Below are positions 1 through 11,396 of a DNA stretch of 64,000 nucleotides, piece after piece. How positions within the stretch are numbered: position 1 is the first letter of the stretch; each line of letters begins with the position of its first letter. The DNA comes from Gnetum montanum (Eukaryota > Streptophyta > Gnetopsida > Gnetales > Gnetaceae). The notes beneath the pieces are model-generated. The model was not told the origin of the DNA, did not search any database, and saw only the letters and a list, made by a program, of their open reading frames with translations. The position numbers and the translations under genes were made by a program. The stretch covers positions 142,980 to 206,979 of the forward strand of contig MNCI01001848.1 in assembly GCA_015680685.1 (NCBI GenBank). The letters are read 5' to 3'.

Positions 1-1850
1 AAAATTTCCATGCCACTTGTTGAGCTTGCTAAGAAGGATGTAGCATTTTAATGGGCCAAGGAGTACAAACAAGGATTCTAGCACTTGAAGTAGAAGCTTC
101 TAGAAACACCAATTCTACATGTACTTGATTAGTCTAAACCCTTTCATATCATGAAAAATGCATCCAAATATGAATTGGAAGTAGTACTTACACAAATGGA
201 TAGTCAAAAACATGCATATTACATCCATTGTATAGGTAGGAGCATTTTTTGTACACAACTTAATTACATCACTACAAAAAAGAAACTCATGGTGGTGGTG
301 TATGCTCTTGAGAAATTTAGGCATTATGTGCTTGAATACCTTGTTTATATGCACACTAATCATAGTGTAATTTACTTCTTAATGAATAACCCAATACCAA
401 GCCCTTGTGTTATATAGTGATTGGTGATTTTGTAGAAGTTTGAGTTAACAATTATGGGTAGAAAGGAAATTAAGAATGTAGTTGTCAATCATCTCTCTTG
501 GTTAAGATGGAAAAATAGGACTAATGAAGAGTCCTTGTCTGATTAATTTCTAGATTAACTTCTCTTTGCTAAGGTAACTAAAGTTTAAGCACCAAGGATT
601 ATAAATTGGTATGATGAATTTCTCTCCTATACACACATATAGGAAACTCCTATATAATGGGATCATAGAAGGAAGAAATAGTTCCTCCACCAAGTTAAAC
701 ACTACATAGAGATAGAGGGTAACCTCCATAAAATTTGTGTTAATGACCTAGTACAATGGTGCATACTTGTTATAGATCAACTAAGGTCCTTATGAAGACC
801 ATTATGTAGGAAGAAGAATAACCATAAAAATCCTAATGGTAAGATATTTTTGGCTTACAATCTTTAAGGATGCCTACCATTTTGTCCATTCATGTGAACG
901 ATGTCAATGAGATGGAGGAATGATAACCAGATGAAAGGGCCCTAATAATGGATCCAACCATTAGAGCCTTTTAAAGTTTAGGAAATTGATTTCATGGGAT
1001 ACATCACTCCCATGTCTAATGGAAAGTCTCACATTATTGTTGCTATTGACTATTATACTAAATGGGTTAACTATTATACTATAGCTATTACTAACTGTAC
1101 TTCTTCCATTGTAGCTCATTTATTTTAGCAAAAAGTGGTGAATAGGTTTTGTGTACCTAGAGCATTAATTTCTAACAATGGAATCCATTTTACAGGTACT
1201 ATCTTTTGTAAGTTAATGTAATGCTTGGGGATGGAACATAAACTTACAACACCCTATCGTCCTCAAGCCAATGGTCAAGTTAAGGCAACTATAGGAAGAT
1301 TACCAAAATCCTAAGAAGGACCATTAGTAGATATAGGAAAGATTGGAGTACCAAACTTAATGATTCCCTATGGACGTACCACTCAACATGAAAAATTCCT
1401 ATAGGCTACTCTCCCTATGATTTAGCATATGGAAAGTTACTTAAACTTCCAATTCAAACCAAACTTGGTATAGTTACAACTACATGTGAGCTTGACCTAC
1501 ATGTTAACTTAGCACATAAATAAAGACTGATGACACTCAACATGCTCGAAGAAAATCGAAGAGTAGACCTTATGATGAATGAAGTGCACAAGACATACCA
1601 CAAACAATGTCATGATGTATGAATGAGAAAAGTTAAATTCAAACTAAAAGACAAGGTTCTCTATCGGAATTTCATGCATGTGCCTCAACAAACTAACTTT
1701 CAAACATTATGGAAAGAACTATACATTGCACATTCAACTTTTCCTCCTAGGGCTATGATAGTTTACCACCCAACAAGTTCTTAAAAGCATATGTTGGTTA
1801 ACATTCAACAATTGAAATCCTTTACAACTTATAAGTAACTAGCCATAACC
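1..1850 (+). pseudogene. Element X: decayed Ty3/gypsy pol (end of RT, RNase H, integrase)
   Basis: The left edge of the window opens inside a gypsy-type pol. Positions 151-417 give an RNase H segment with the family signature KKLMVVVYALEKFRHYVL. An integrase zinc-finger remnant (HYVGR ... HSCERCQ) lies near 800-905. The integrase core follows: the first catalytic Asp is kept in VAIDYYTKWV near 1040, the second is Asn in ISNNGIHF near 1170, and the Glu is Lys in NGQVKAT near 1275. The GYSPYDLAYGK block follows near 1400. Several stops and frame breaks occur, so no integrase can be made. The same order and wording recur in elements B (31040-32150) and G (48640-49850, opposite strand), so X is a 3' piece of the same Athila-like family. 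Its 5' part lies outside the window. Confidence 0.9.
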
Positions 1851-2575
1851 ACAACACGTTAGTCCAAGAATCAGTTCACTTCACTTCTTGAATCTCCTCC
1901 TTCCAACTTAGTCATAGGGGATGAGACTATCTACTCTAATACCTTGGAGAGGACAAAAGTCTTTCATTATTTTTGTTTTACATAATTCTTTATACATTTT
2001 TTATTTTCTTTACTCTTTAATATTTATTTTATATATTTTACTTTTACTTTATTTTGAATTTATTTACAATATTTGATTTTATTCCATTATTATTGCAAAC
2101 TTCAATGATTACAACAGCTATCAAGATTGTAATCATCTTTATAGGCCAACTTTCTCTTTGGATTATGCTCTCTTCTAACAAGCTATTAGTGTTTCAATGG
2201 TACTAAGTAGTGAGCTCATTACATCCACCCATTTCATTTGTCTCATGAGGAGATTTATATCATGGAAGCATGATGGCTCTTTCACATGAAAACTAATAAG
2301 TAACATGTGATCTAGTTACCCAAAAAATTGGAAAAGGACCAAGTGGGAATGGAAAATTTTATGGCCTCAAGAAGATTTTTTGAGTTCTCTTCTTTAGTTC
2401 TATGGCTCCTCACTAAACGTATCATTAGTCCTTCTAAAAATCATAGAAGGAAGTATGTCTTTGCAACATGTGGTTTCCATTCTTTCCAATCCCCCCTCCA
2501 CTCCCCCCTCTAAACATGTCTTTGAAGATATTTTAGGATATAATCACAAGTTATGGGGCTAGAAAGACATGTTAC
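1851..2575 (+). other. Element X post-pol non-coding region
   Basis: No coding potential. The stretch holds the T-rich block near 1965-2060 and the conserved word of the type 'gagctcattacatccaccc' near 2210, both also found after pol in A (8520-8760), D (24935-25310) and B (32290-32650). Just before 2575, 'gctagaaagacatgttac' matches 'aactagaacgacatgttac' in B near 33004-33022. It is the family's post-pol spacer, broken at 2576 by insertion of element C1. Confidence 0.7.
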
Positions 2576-4910
2576 TATTGGTGATTGTGTGGGACTACCA
2601 AGTTTTTCCTTCGGGTCTCACAACTGGGATCATAGGCAATGAATGTATTTTTTCAAATAGAGTTTAGGTGCTTGCTAGTCTTCTAGCAACACCAAGGCCT
2701 AGATACCTTCAAATAAACTCAGTGGTAATAGAGTGAACTATGTGTAAATGTGTAATTGCTGTTGTGAATGTTGAAATCGTTGGGTTTGTGTATGAAACTG
2801 TAACTAGCTATTGTAACAGAAATTCAGCTAACCTTGTCAAATATTGTGAGTCATTAAAAATTCCTATTTTGTTAAGTCAGTTAGTCTATATAGTCCCTGT
2901 AGTACGTTGCTTAAAACAAATAAAATTTCACAATAATGCTTAAGCACAATTTTTCAAAAATCTACTCCTAGTTTCCCTAGAGAGAAACATCTATAAGAAA
3001 GTTAGAAATAGAGTGAGATTCAATAGAATTAGAATGAGAAAAGAAAAGAAAGGTAGATTGGTGTGAAATCTCAAAAATTTAAGCAAGATAAATTGACATG
3101 AGGAAATAGTTCATAATAAAGCTATTCTAATTAAACCTAAATATTACGAATTGTCCAAACTCTTTGAGCTCAACAAGTAATTTTGTAAAAGACACTCTTA
3201 TTAAACTACCAAAATGCTTTGTAAACAACAAAGTACAAGATTTTATTTGACTAGTTAATAGTTGTCAAGAATTGCAAATAATAGAGCTGATGAGTGGTGG
3301 AAGGTACCCCTTACAACCAACCATATGAATCACAAAGCATTCACACGTGATTCAGTCAAATTTTGTTGACTCTCTAGTTTTGGTGCACTAGTCTTCTAGG
3401 AAGTGAATCTTGCCTTAAAGGTCATTCATTGTCTTCCCAATTACACTAGTGAAGTACGCAGGTATGGTTAAGTGTAATCAAGGCATATGATTTTTATCAT
3501 TTTATGTTTTATGGTTTTGATGCTTAAAAAGAGATGAAGTAATTTAATGACTGATTTAATTTAACTAACTAGCTAGTCCTAACATAAGCATCTAGTTCCA
3601 CTTTCCATACATGTCCTGAACCTACGTATTGATTACTAGGTTACTAAGCGTTACGCTATTAGGTGCATCAAGTAATAACACTATTGGGATTACTAAGTGA
3701 ATATGTGTTATGCTCAAAGTGGTTGTACTTATGCATTCAATCTATCTAGGTTATCTTGCTTAATTAGTTTAATTATTGGAAAACATTAAATAAACATCCA
3801 AAAGCATTGAATGCATGAACAAATATCTAAACTATCTAGAATGTTACAAGGTTTATTAAGAAGCTCATCTTTATTGCCATACACACTATCATGCTTAGGT
3901 ACAACAATGCTCAAATAAAGATCCATACACTCAATGACTCCTGCTGCAAGAAGTTGGGAAAATATTCTAATTTTCAAATGAAATAACTACAAGAGCTTTG
4001 CTACACTATAACTAACTAATGTCATAAATGCAACTGGTGAGCATGTATTTATAGGCAAGAATAGCCCTTGCGTTGGTGAGGCATAGTTGACACATGAAAC
4101 GATGTGTAGATGAGGCCTTGTTGACGTAGCCACCTATGACTCATCAAGAGCTTTTAGAAAAATTTGACAATTTCAATATTGAAATATCAAGGCAATAAAC
4201 TTCTAAAAGAAAATGAAGTTATTTTAGTCATATCAAAGTATAAAAGATTTTCTAGACGCGCTAGACTCAAATAGGTAATTTCATAAAGAAATTACTATTA
4301 TATTTCTCAAGATGTCTTTCAAAGAAAACATAAGCTCTTATATGGGAAACCTAATAAAAGTCTAGAATTGCACAAAATAAGAGCTATAAGAGTGATAAGA
4401 AAATCTCAAAATTAAATTCCGAGCATGATACTATCTAAACTATTAGCTAAGTCAATAAAAAAATGGGAAGAAAAGAACTCATAGGATTAACAAAGTAGTT
4501 GAATTGATGATGAAACTAGCAAGCCATGCTTTACAAATAATCTTCAATAATGTTCTTGATCTCCTCTTTCTTCCCTTTTTTCCCTACCCTTGAAGCCTTT
4601 TTATAGTGGCTTCCTAGTAATTACAATCATCATAAAAGATTAAGGTAAATTACAAATATCTAGGGAATTTACTCAGAACCACTATAAGAACTTATAACTC
4701 CCATAGGAAGTTATTTGAGAAAGTCAAGCCATAGTTGGCAAGTGTCCTATTGGAAAACTAATGAAATCTCCTCCTTTTCCTTGTATAATGATACTTACTA
4801 TAGAGATATAAGTTAGGGCTAATATGTGTCTAGTTCATGTATGATATTGGGTAAATATCCCATGAATTATTTTTCTCTGAGTATGTATATTTTTATAGGG
4901 GTACCCAATA
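2576..4910 (+). mobile_element. C1: solo-type long LTR of the C family, itself interrupted
   Basis: It begins TATTGGTGATT and ends ACCCAATA, an imperfect TG..CA inverted terminus. It is flanked by GTTAC (2571-2575) and TTTAC (4911-4915), a 4/5 target duplication. Positions 2640-3080 align with 18130-18515, and 4150-4910 align in patches with 18685-19626 of C2 (for example 'gatactatctaaac' and 'gaagcctttttatag'). Without the LTR inserted at 3288-4146 its length is about 1.47 kb, close to the 1.54 kb LTR of C2. No coding sequence is visible, so it is most simply a solo LTR. The boundary evidence is good but not perfect, because one TSD base differs. Confidence 0.65.
3288..4146 (-). repeat. Solo Athila-like LTR, TSD AGAGC
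   Basis: On the + strand it runs from TGATGAGTGG to GACTCATCA and is bounded on both sides by AGAGC (3283-3287 and 4147-4151), an exact 5-bp duplication. Read on the - strand it starts TGATGAGT and ends ACTCATCA, as do the LTRs of A, B, D and F. It has a TATA-like CCTATAAATAC near 4045-4055, an AATAAAGAT signal near 3905-3920, and the conserved ending with GGGGTACC. Its U3 lacks both the GATATC palindromes and the ATCGATG words of other copies, so it is another U3 type. No internal sequence remains, so it formed by LTR-LTR recombination after inserting into C1. Confidence 0.9.
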
Positions 4911-4915
4911 TTTAC

Positions 4916-5500
4916 ATCTAATGTTCATCTACAGTTAAGTTATGAGGCCGTAGAAATGTTTCATTTTTACACAAGAAACTCCTATGTGTAGTGAGGAAAT
5001 AGACCTTCACAAACGAATACATTTGAATATAAAATCGATTTAGGGGGATGGCCGATAAGATTTAAAAAACACTAAAAATTTACATTTCAAAAGTGAGGGA
5101 CTTAAATAATTTTCTAGGTTATATTGTGGATGATATGCTATGTGGTTAAGCCAGCTACTTATTTTACCTGATAGCTTCTCTTGTGTGTAGCCACACCTTC
5201 GTAGGCAACATGCCACACGATCAGTCATGCCCATATTAAGAACAACTTCTACATTTTTTGCTATACCATTACTCATTGCTTCCTCCTCTTTCTTCATCAA
5301 TTTGTTAGCGATTTGCATTGCACAGCTTGTGTTTCTGCTGCAAAAACCCTGCCATAGAGTTGAATAGATGTTCAATGCAGCGGCTCCTCCTAGTATGTTG
5401 CTGAGCATGCATTTGGGCTGATTTTATTTCCTCACAAAATAGGCTTGCATTTGTAATTTTCCTGTGATCTAGTACAATGTAGGATTTCCACATAGCTTAT
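4916..5500. other. Probable host DNA left of element A
   Basis: This stretch is not recognisable as any of the repeats in the window. It directly adjoins element A, whose TSD CTTAT (5496-5500) shows it was contiguous with 12245 onward before A inserted. It contains the exon-like segment at 5168-5493 on the - strand. Confidence 0.5.
5168..5493 (-). pseudogene. Exon-like fragment of an unidentified host gene
   Basis: Two overlapping - strand frames, 5305-5493 and 5168-5408, read through without stops and may be one exon broken by a frameshift near 5400. The second frame is protein-like: alternating hydrophobic and charged residues, KLMKKEEEAMSNGIAKNVEVV, then MGMTDRVACCLRRCGY. It ends at CTATCAG followed by GTAAAATAAG, a good plant 5' splice site (exon ends at 5168, GT at 5167-5166). 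Composition is less AT-rich than the flanks. I do not recognise the family. Insertion of A at 5500 cut it off from anything upstream. It could also be a chance ORF. Confidence 0.35.
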
Positions 5501-6335
5501 TGATGAGTTGTGCGTGATATCATAGCCAACACGATATCACATACGCGATATCATAATTGATGCAATATCACATATGTGATATCACAGTTGTCGCCAGTTC
5601 TATAGATAAGAGGTGGCTCTCCCTTGTTTTTTAACTTAGAGTTAGACCTTAGCTTGGTAGTTTTATCCCTCCAAAGATAGAATTATTTTCTAGTATATGC
5701 TCGTAGTGTGGTGAATGTAATTGTATGACATCCTTATTCGAGTGTGACGTACTTGGACACGCACATGATCGGAAATAAAGATCAAGATTACTTCATCATT
5801 GTAGCATTCACTTAGTTTAATTATTTAACTATTTAATTTAATTATTATTTACTACTTTTCTAGTTAATACTCTCTCACCCTTAAACTCACGTTAAAATGT
5901 GGAATAAGTACGACTTGATTACGAGCATTTAAGTGTGACTACTTGGTAACCTAGTAGTGTACCTAGGATCTGCGCTTGGTAATCCCAGTGGTAGTCATGC
6001 ATGAAGTCCAAGGTGTGTACTGATAATCAAGGAATGGATGCTCATTGCACTTAGGCTAGATTAGATTCTCTTACCCTCTCTCTCTCTTAGATTAGTAAAT
6101 ATTACTTTCCATTGCCTTTAGGAGTAGCGTTAGATTAGAAACCCATCATACACCTCACTTTGGACTAAACCATACATGATAAAGCTAATACTAGTTTAGG
6201 TGGGAAGACAATGAACTGCAACCTAAGGCTAACTATTTAGATGCCACAACTAGTCCATTTGTGGAGTGCAATCAGATCGCACATGTAACACTTGTATTCG
6301 TATGGTTAAGTGTAGGGGTACCTCGCCACTCATCA
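5501..6335 (+). repeat. Element A 5' LTR
   Basis: It starts TGATGAGT and ends ACTCATCA (835 bp). U3 carries several GATATC half-palindromes (5515-5590), then a TATA-like TATAGATA at 5601-5608. An AATAAAG signal lies near 5774. The downstream part holds the family's conserved words, such as 'acttggtaac' and 'gcgcttggtaatccca' near 5940-5990, and ends with GGGGTACCTCGCC. It is clearly the partner of 11397-12239 but differs at many sites and in the number of palindromes, so the insertion is not recent. Confidence 0.92.
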
Positions 6336-6336
6336 T

Positions 6337-6354
6337 AGGCGCTGTTGTTGGGGA
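6337..6354 (+). other. Primer binding site, tRNA-Asp type
   Basis: Two bases after the LTR end, AGGCGCTGTTGTTGGGGA matches the sequence complementary to the 3' end of plant tRNA-Asp (TGGCGCCGTTGCCGGGGA) at 14 of 18 positions. Three of the four differences are C-to-T. This primer choice is typical of plant Athila elements, and it fixes 5501-6335 as the 5' LTR. Confidence 0.8.
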
Positions 6355-6480
6355 CAGTGTTGGTTATCTAGATTAGTTATATCATACAAGGTTGCTATAT
6401 AAGGACTTAATGATATATCTCTTAGGAGGAAGAAATAATTATACAAAGTCACATATAAATTCACACACAACTTCACAACA

Positions 6481-7651
6481 ATGACTCTCCTACAAGACTA
6501 CAATAATGCCACACTTAGTGAGGAAGTTCATTGGAGAACCAATGAACTATATGATGACGAAGATTGGAGTACACAACTTGAAGTGGGGATTTCCTATAAA
6601 CATAAACAAAAGAAATGTCATCCCAACATAGGAAAGCATAATCTACCCAATGCTGATGAACCCCTACTAGCCACAACAAGTTTAACGCAAATACAAGAGG
6701 CTGTTCGAATCTCACGTAGGCATCGTNCTTAACGCAAATACAAGAGGCTGTTCGAATCTCATGTAGGCATCGTAAAGAGAGTCGACTACCCAAGCTTGAT
6801 TTAAACAAATTTCCTAAATTTTTAGGAGGCTATGACTTAGATCTGCATCAACATTTACAAGCCTTCTATGATACCTATGCATGGAACAACATTCATAACA
6901 ATTGGCAAAAACTTAAGCTCTTTCATATGACACTCATTGACCAAGCAAAAGTATGGTATAAATCATTAAAACCAAATTCAATATGATGTTGCTCAACAAT
7001 GGTAGAAGTCTTTAATGAAAAATGTCAAACCTACGCAAGAGTGTCAACCTTGAGAAAACAAATCCAAGGATGGAAACAAGCACAACATGAACCCTTGAAC
7101 ATGGCCTTAGAAAGATACTATGCACTGTTGAACAACTGTCTAGGCCATGGGTTTTCCAAGGAAAGGCTAATGTGCCATATCATTAATGGGCTATGTAATA
7201 AAATAAGAGAGACCTTAGGAATGTATGCCCAAGGTCAACTATATGAACTACGAACCCATCAAATCCAAGAGCTTATTAAGTGAGTAGTAAAAGAAGAAGG
7301 AAAATTAGCTAGATGGGAGAGTGTTGAAAAACATTAACGAGACCAATATCTCAACTTAATAAGGGTCCATGATCATAAAAAGGAGAAATCAACCAATCAT
7401 AAGGAGAAAGAATCATCTTTGCCAATAGAACAATCATTAGAAGAAGCTAAGGAAAAGATCAATAAGATGTTGGAATGGACATATCAAAAGTGTGGAGAAT
7501 TTATCAACACCATTGGAGATAGAGTTTTGACAACCCAAGAAGTAGGACAAAACATTAGACAATCAGAAAGAAGGGATAAGGAAAATAAGAGCTCAACTAC
7601 CAATCATACGTATGAATGCAACATATGCCTGTATGATCACCCCAAAGGCTA
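6481..7651 (+). pseudogene. gag: Element A gag (capsid-like polyprotein), decayed
   Basis: It encodes the structural protein of the retrotransposon particle. The start at 6481 gives MTLLQDYNNATL, followed by the conserved gag core: KFPKFLGGYDLDLH (about 6810), LKLFHMTLIDQAKVWYKSL (6910-6970), and the helical block KQIQGWKQAQHEPLNMALER (7060-7115) with GLCNKIRETLGMYAQGQLYEL. The C-terminus has a zinc-knuckle-like CNIC-LYDH-PKG-C at about 7615-7655. Stops or shifts occur near 6985, 7281 and 7338. The run is also disturbed by an assembly duplication around the N at 6727. It matches the gags of D and B residue by residue. Confidence 0.88.
6681..6773. other. Single-N assembly join with 46-bp duplicated flanks
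   Basis: Positions 6681-6726 and 6728-6773 are almost identical and are separated by one N (6727). A gag reading frame that passes through once in relatives is doubled here. This is best read as two overlapping contig ends joined without merging, not as biology. Confidence 0.85.
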
Positions 7652-8494
7652 ATGCCCAATATTGTTACATGTACATGAGCATTGGGGAAATACATTACAT
7701 CCAGAGTTCATACAAAGATACTGTGTTCGATCATAGTGGCAACAATCCTAGTCATGGGGGAGACCACCACTAAACTCGAGACACCCTTCATATTATCCAA
7801 ACCCAAATGCTTATCTTGTCCAACATCCTATTTCTCCAACTGGGCCAATGCACTTTATCTCACCACAGTACCATTCTCCTCAATACTATCAACCCATGTC
7901 TCCAACACAACCACCACCTTATGCACCTTATACTCCTTCTAACTTTCAACATTCTCATTTTTCCCTCCTTCTACATTACCATCAACTATTCCCAAGGTGT
8001 CTGCACCATCGTAACAACCCATGAATGCCACTTGTGCTACTACTGCCAATAGCAATGGGAGGCCTCCTCAACATCCAAAGCACCCCTTCTTTAAACATAA
8101 TCGTAATAAGGGACAACACAATCCTGAGGCCACTGCATCCTACAACTCAGCACAAGTTCCACACTATGGTGCATCCTCATTTTCAAACTCCACACCTCAT
8201 GTTACTTCATTAGGGCCACCAACTCACACTCCAACAACCATGCGACCCAATGAACACAGCCATGGAAGGCATCATCCCGATCCTTGCATACCATCTAGCA
8301 GTTACAAACGTCATAGTGTGTCAACTCATTATTTGGGAACTACATTGTATAAATTGCACCACTATACTTATTATAACCAAGTGAGTGAAGGCCAATGGGG
8401 TAAGTATGACCAGGCCCCAATATTTCCAACATGCAAGGATCGTCATTCTCCATTTATTAATCCTTGCCATACTCAACCGATTAGTTATGGGTGA
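7652..8494 (+). pseudogene. Element A proline-rich gag-protease linker
   Basis: This is a low-complexity region rich in Pro, His, Thr, Ser, Tyr and Asn, in several shifted frames (for example 8021-8494). It corresponds to the linker 23490-23990 of D and 27950-28400 of B, which lead into protease. Here no protease follows. It is recognisable by position and composition rather than by a domain. Confidence 0.6.
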
Positions 8495-9900
8495 TATCTC
8501 CCATTCTAATAACAAGCAGAATTAATAACCCTTTTGATTTCTTTAATTTTACAACCTTTTGTTTTCTAGTTTTTCATTTTTCAATTTCTTATTTTATCAT
8601 TTTATTTTATTTTTATCTTTTTACATTTTTGTAGGTAATCTCATTTATTAATAAAACACTCATGTGGATCGTTGGTTGAGGTGTGTTCTATGTTATTAAG
8701 TCTCGAGTGAGTAATTATTTGGACAATGAGCCCATTACACCGACTCATCCACTCTACAAATAAGAGGTTCTATTCGAGGGTACAGTGACATTCTTGACAT
8801 TCTTAAAACTTAAAATTAATTTTATGTTCATTGTACCCAAAATGAAGAAGGATGGACCAAGAGGGAATGTTTAGGGTGTGACATCAAGGGGACCTAAGGA
8901 TTCTCTTTAGTGACATCTGTGGGAGTTATCATGCAATGTGGTTGTATTAAGATCCTTGTAGAGCTAATGAAAAATGGGAGTAAGAGTAATCAAAAGGGCA
9001 CTCAAAAATCAAATGCTATTCTAGGGGGTCCCATTGGAAAGACATGCACCCATGCTTGAAGGTTGGTAGCTTCTCTAGATTCAGTAAAGTGAAAAAAAAG
9101 AGAGAAAGAAGAAGCAAAAGAAAAGAAAAGAAATGTGCCACAAAACAAAAGTCACTCCTCCCTTGAATAAAATGCCAAGTGATCGTATGCCTTGTTGTTA
9201 TGGTGCTCTCGTAGTTGCTCATCATGAGATGAAACAATGCGATGTCACTAATCAGAGGAATGGACTTGGTCCTGTTCTTAGAATGACGAGTTAATGACAC
9301 GTTAATCATGCTTTACACATAGGATTCATTATGCCCTAGGTCCGTTACCTCATGTCCCAATCTCTACGATCCCTTCTATAGTTTGTCTCATCTCACTGTT
9401 CGTGTAATTGTAGCTCGTGTCCCATGTAGCATAGAATTCTTACCTCATTCCAGTGATAATTACATGTGTGTGTTTTGTGGCATTAGTGTGGATTACATCT
9501 AACCCTTCTAGTGCCCATGGTCACTTTAAGTGTGGTTACACAAGGGCATTATAGGTTGAAACCTGCTTTGGGGAGGATCCACTTGTGTAATTTTTTGTGA
9601 TCTTTACTTATGCTATAGCACACACACACCATTTTTCATCCTCAACTTATTATTCATAACATTCTTTCCTTACTATTATCCCTATGAATTTCAATGTTCC
9701 CATGTACCATTACATACCCTTTTTCTTAACCACCCAAGGTTTTATTGATAAAATCCACACCATCATCATTACTTATGCCTTTCGAATTAATGAAATAGCC
9801 CTAGACCCCTTAATAATTGCCAATGTCCTCAATGTACAATGTTAATTTCAAGAAAATACTTTAAAAAGTTGGTATTTTTGTTGTGCCTCATGTCACTAGG
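8495..9900 (+). other. Element A post-pol spacer
   Basis: No gene. It has a T-rich stretch (8520-8640), the conserved 'caatgagcccattacac' word near 8724-8740, a purine-rich run (9090-9130), and the block 'gaaacctgctttggggagga' near 9560, which is shared with B (33460-33490), D (26185-26210), H (13545-13565) and, inverted, F (63870-63890). The region 9440-9900 aligns along its whole length with the reverse complement of 63570-64000 in F. In B the same spacer follows integrase, so its direct junction to the gag linker here marks the pol deletion. Confidence 0.75.
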
Positions 9901-9960
9901 GATGTGATAGCACATACGTAATGTATTGTATGCGATATCGTGTCGCTACAACCTATAAAT
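9901..9960 (+). promoter_or_regulatory. Element A internal promoter (decayed GATATC block + TATA)
   Basis: A block of half-decayed palindromes (ACATACGTAATG, TGCGATATCGTG) is followed by ACCTATAAAT, with TATAAAT at 9954-9960. The layout copies the U3 of the LTR (palindromes, then a TATA about 20-30 bp later) and matches the better-preserved internal copy in F (63449-63545). It lies about 480 bp upstream of ORF3. It is a promoter by arrangement and motif; activity is not shown. Confidence 0.55.
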
Positions 9961-10267
9961 TGGTGACCCCCCCTGCAACACTTAACATCATTTTATCATT
10001 CAGACGAGGGAGTTTTAAAATTTCTTTTTCTACGCCTTGTGATTGAGTAACCCTTGCTTTTCTCACTATATTTCACTCACTAGTACTTCGATTTTAATTC
10101 CTTTTGAACCTACATGAACCTAGAGTGTTTAGCTTAGTCGTGGGGGAGGGACATTTGTCGAAAAGCACCTAAATTTTTTAGAATTTATCATCGCCCAAAG
10201 GACATCATTTAGGGTAATTAACTATAACACTTAAAATAATTGTGCCTAAAAATCATTTAATCCCGAG

Positions 10268-10435
10268 GTATACCAGGAAACTAAAATGGGAACCCACCTA
10301 AGTCATAGGACTCATTATTATAGTTTTCAGGCAATATTACACATGATAACATAAGATCATTAATTAAGGCAAGTAGTAAGGTATAACTTAACTTCAAAAA
10401 CAAACTTACTAACGCTTGACCTCGTGTGATTGTAG
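10268..10435 (+). other. Candidate intron in the ORF3 leader of element A
   Basis: The 3' end is convincing: branch-like ACTAAC at 10408-10413, then GTGTGATTGTAG directly abutting the ATG at 10436. The same arrangement occurs in F, D and B. The donor GAG|GTATAC at 10267/10268 is a candidate because GTATAC is conserved in F (63145-63140) and gives nearly the same intron length (168 against 164 bp). An alternative donor is AGG|GTAATT near 10214. Confidence 0.5.
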
Positions 10436-11205
10436 ATGGCCTCGAAGCATGGACAACAGGAATGTCCTCCTCAAGGTGGAAACAAACGATCTCGGAGAGG
10501 TAGAAGACAAGATCTTGCTAGAAAATATGTAGAATAGGAGGAACAATCATTTAGCATTTATCAAGAAGAACCTCCTACCGTACAGTCCCGATAGGCAGAA
10601 GGAGGAGTGGCTGCAATTCCTGAATAGGGATAACATCTCAAGTTGCCCCAAGATTGTGTTCAAGCCATCCATGAAAAGTTCACATTCACTACAGTGTTTG
10701 TGGAATTGAACTTCGAATCTTTTGTAGAGTTTGCTCCTGAGGCCATTAGGGATCACCTCAAAGGATCCCTATTATGGACTACCCTCTCGGAAAGAGGTAC
10801 TTGGTACTTAGGGGGGAACGTACCAATTTTGGCACAATAAAGAAGAAGGCACCATGATTAACAATTGTGGTGTGACTATTGATTTCTCTATTCAAGCCAT
10901 TTTGGAAGTATTAAACCTTTTGAATATAGGGCCAAAGGTTGCTCAGAACTAGCTGGACACTTTCAAAACCAAGCAATTTAATATACTGTTGACAGAGAAT
11001 AAAAAGGGTGGTGAAAGAAAAAGAGAAGGCTGATTGGAATGCCTCTATGGCACAAGCACAAACTTACATGCACACAAAGGCACTCAAGGCCTTACAAGAG
11101 GAGAAACTCTAGGCCATACTTCAACGCTATCAAATCCAAAAACCTGGAGCACAAGAAAAGGAAAAGACATCCATGGAGGAGCCACCGCCACTAGGAACTA
11201 CATGA
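10436..11205 (+). pseudogene. Element A ORF3, shortened and broken
   Basis: The start ATG follows the splice-like AG. The product opens MASKHGQQECPPQGGNKR, a basic Gly/Arg-rich head, and continues with VELNFESFVEFAPEAIRDHL (about 10699-10758), the most conserved block, shared with F and B. The end is KTSMEEPPPLGTT before the stop at 11203-11205, matching the F end at 60058. Compared with F (about 925 codons) two long segments are missing, including most of the coiled coil, and several stops are present. ORF3 sits where Athila elements carry an envelope-like ORF. The N-terminal region recalls the 'putative plant transposon protein' domain annotated there, but that is my recollection of the family, not a search result. 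Confidence 0.7.
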
Positions 11206-11384
11206 GTTCTAAAATTTCTGTAGTTATAGGATTTTCCTTTATGTTCTTCATGTTGTGTCTCAATTTTGTTGTAATTCCACACTGCAGCATGAATCCATTC
11301 TAGTCAGTCAATAATCCCATACCTATCCATTGTGTAATCAATGGAGCTTGTTCTCACTTTAACTCAAGGATGAGTTTTCATTCA

Positions 11385-11396
11385 GTCATGGGGGTA
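11385..11396 (+). other. Polypurine tract of element A
   Basis: GTCATGGGGGTA immediately precedes the 3' LTR. The same string, or one base different, stands before the 3' LTRs of D (26929-26940), F (inverted, 59887-59898) and B (37353-37364). It is the plus-strand primer site. Confidence 0.75.

Noticed and set aside
5501-5595. GATATC repeats considered as a CRISPR-like or satellite array
   Set aside because: Spacing is irregular, there are few units, and they sit in a U3 promoter position repeated in every LTR of the type.
9890-10435. Considered a nested LTR because of the GATATC block and TATA
   Set aside because: It lacks the LTR start and end, the R/U5 words and any TSD. The same arrangement occurs in F at the same place, so it is an internal part of the element.
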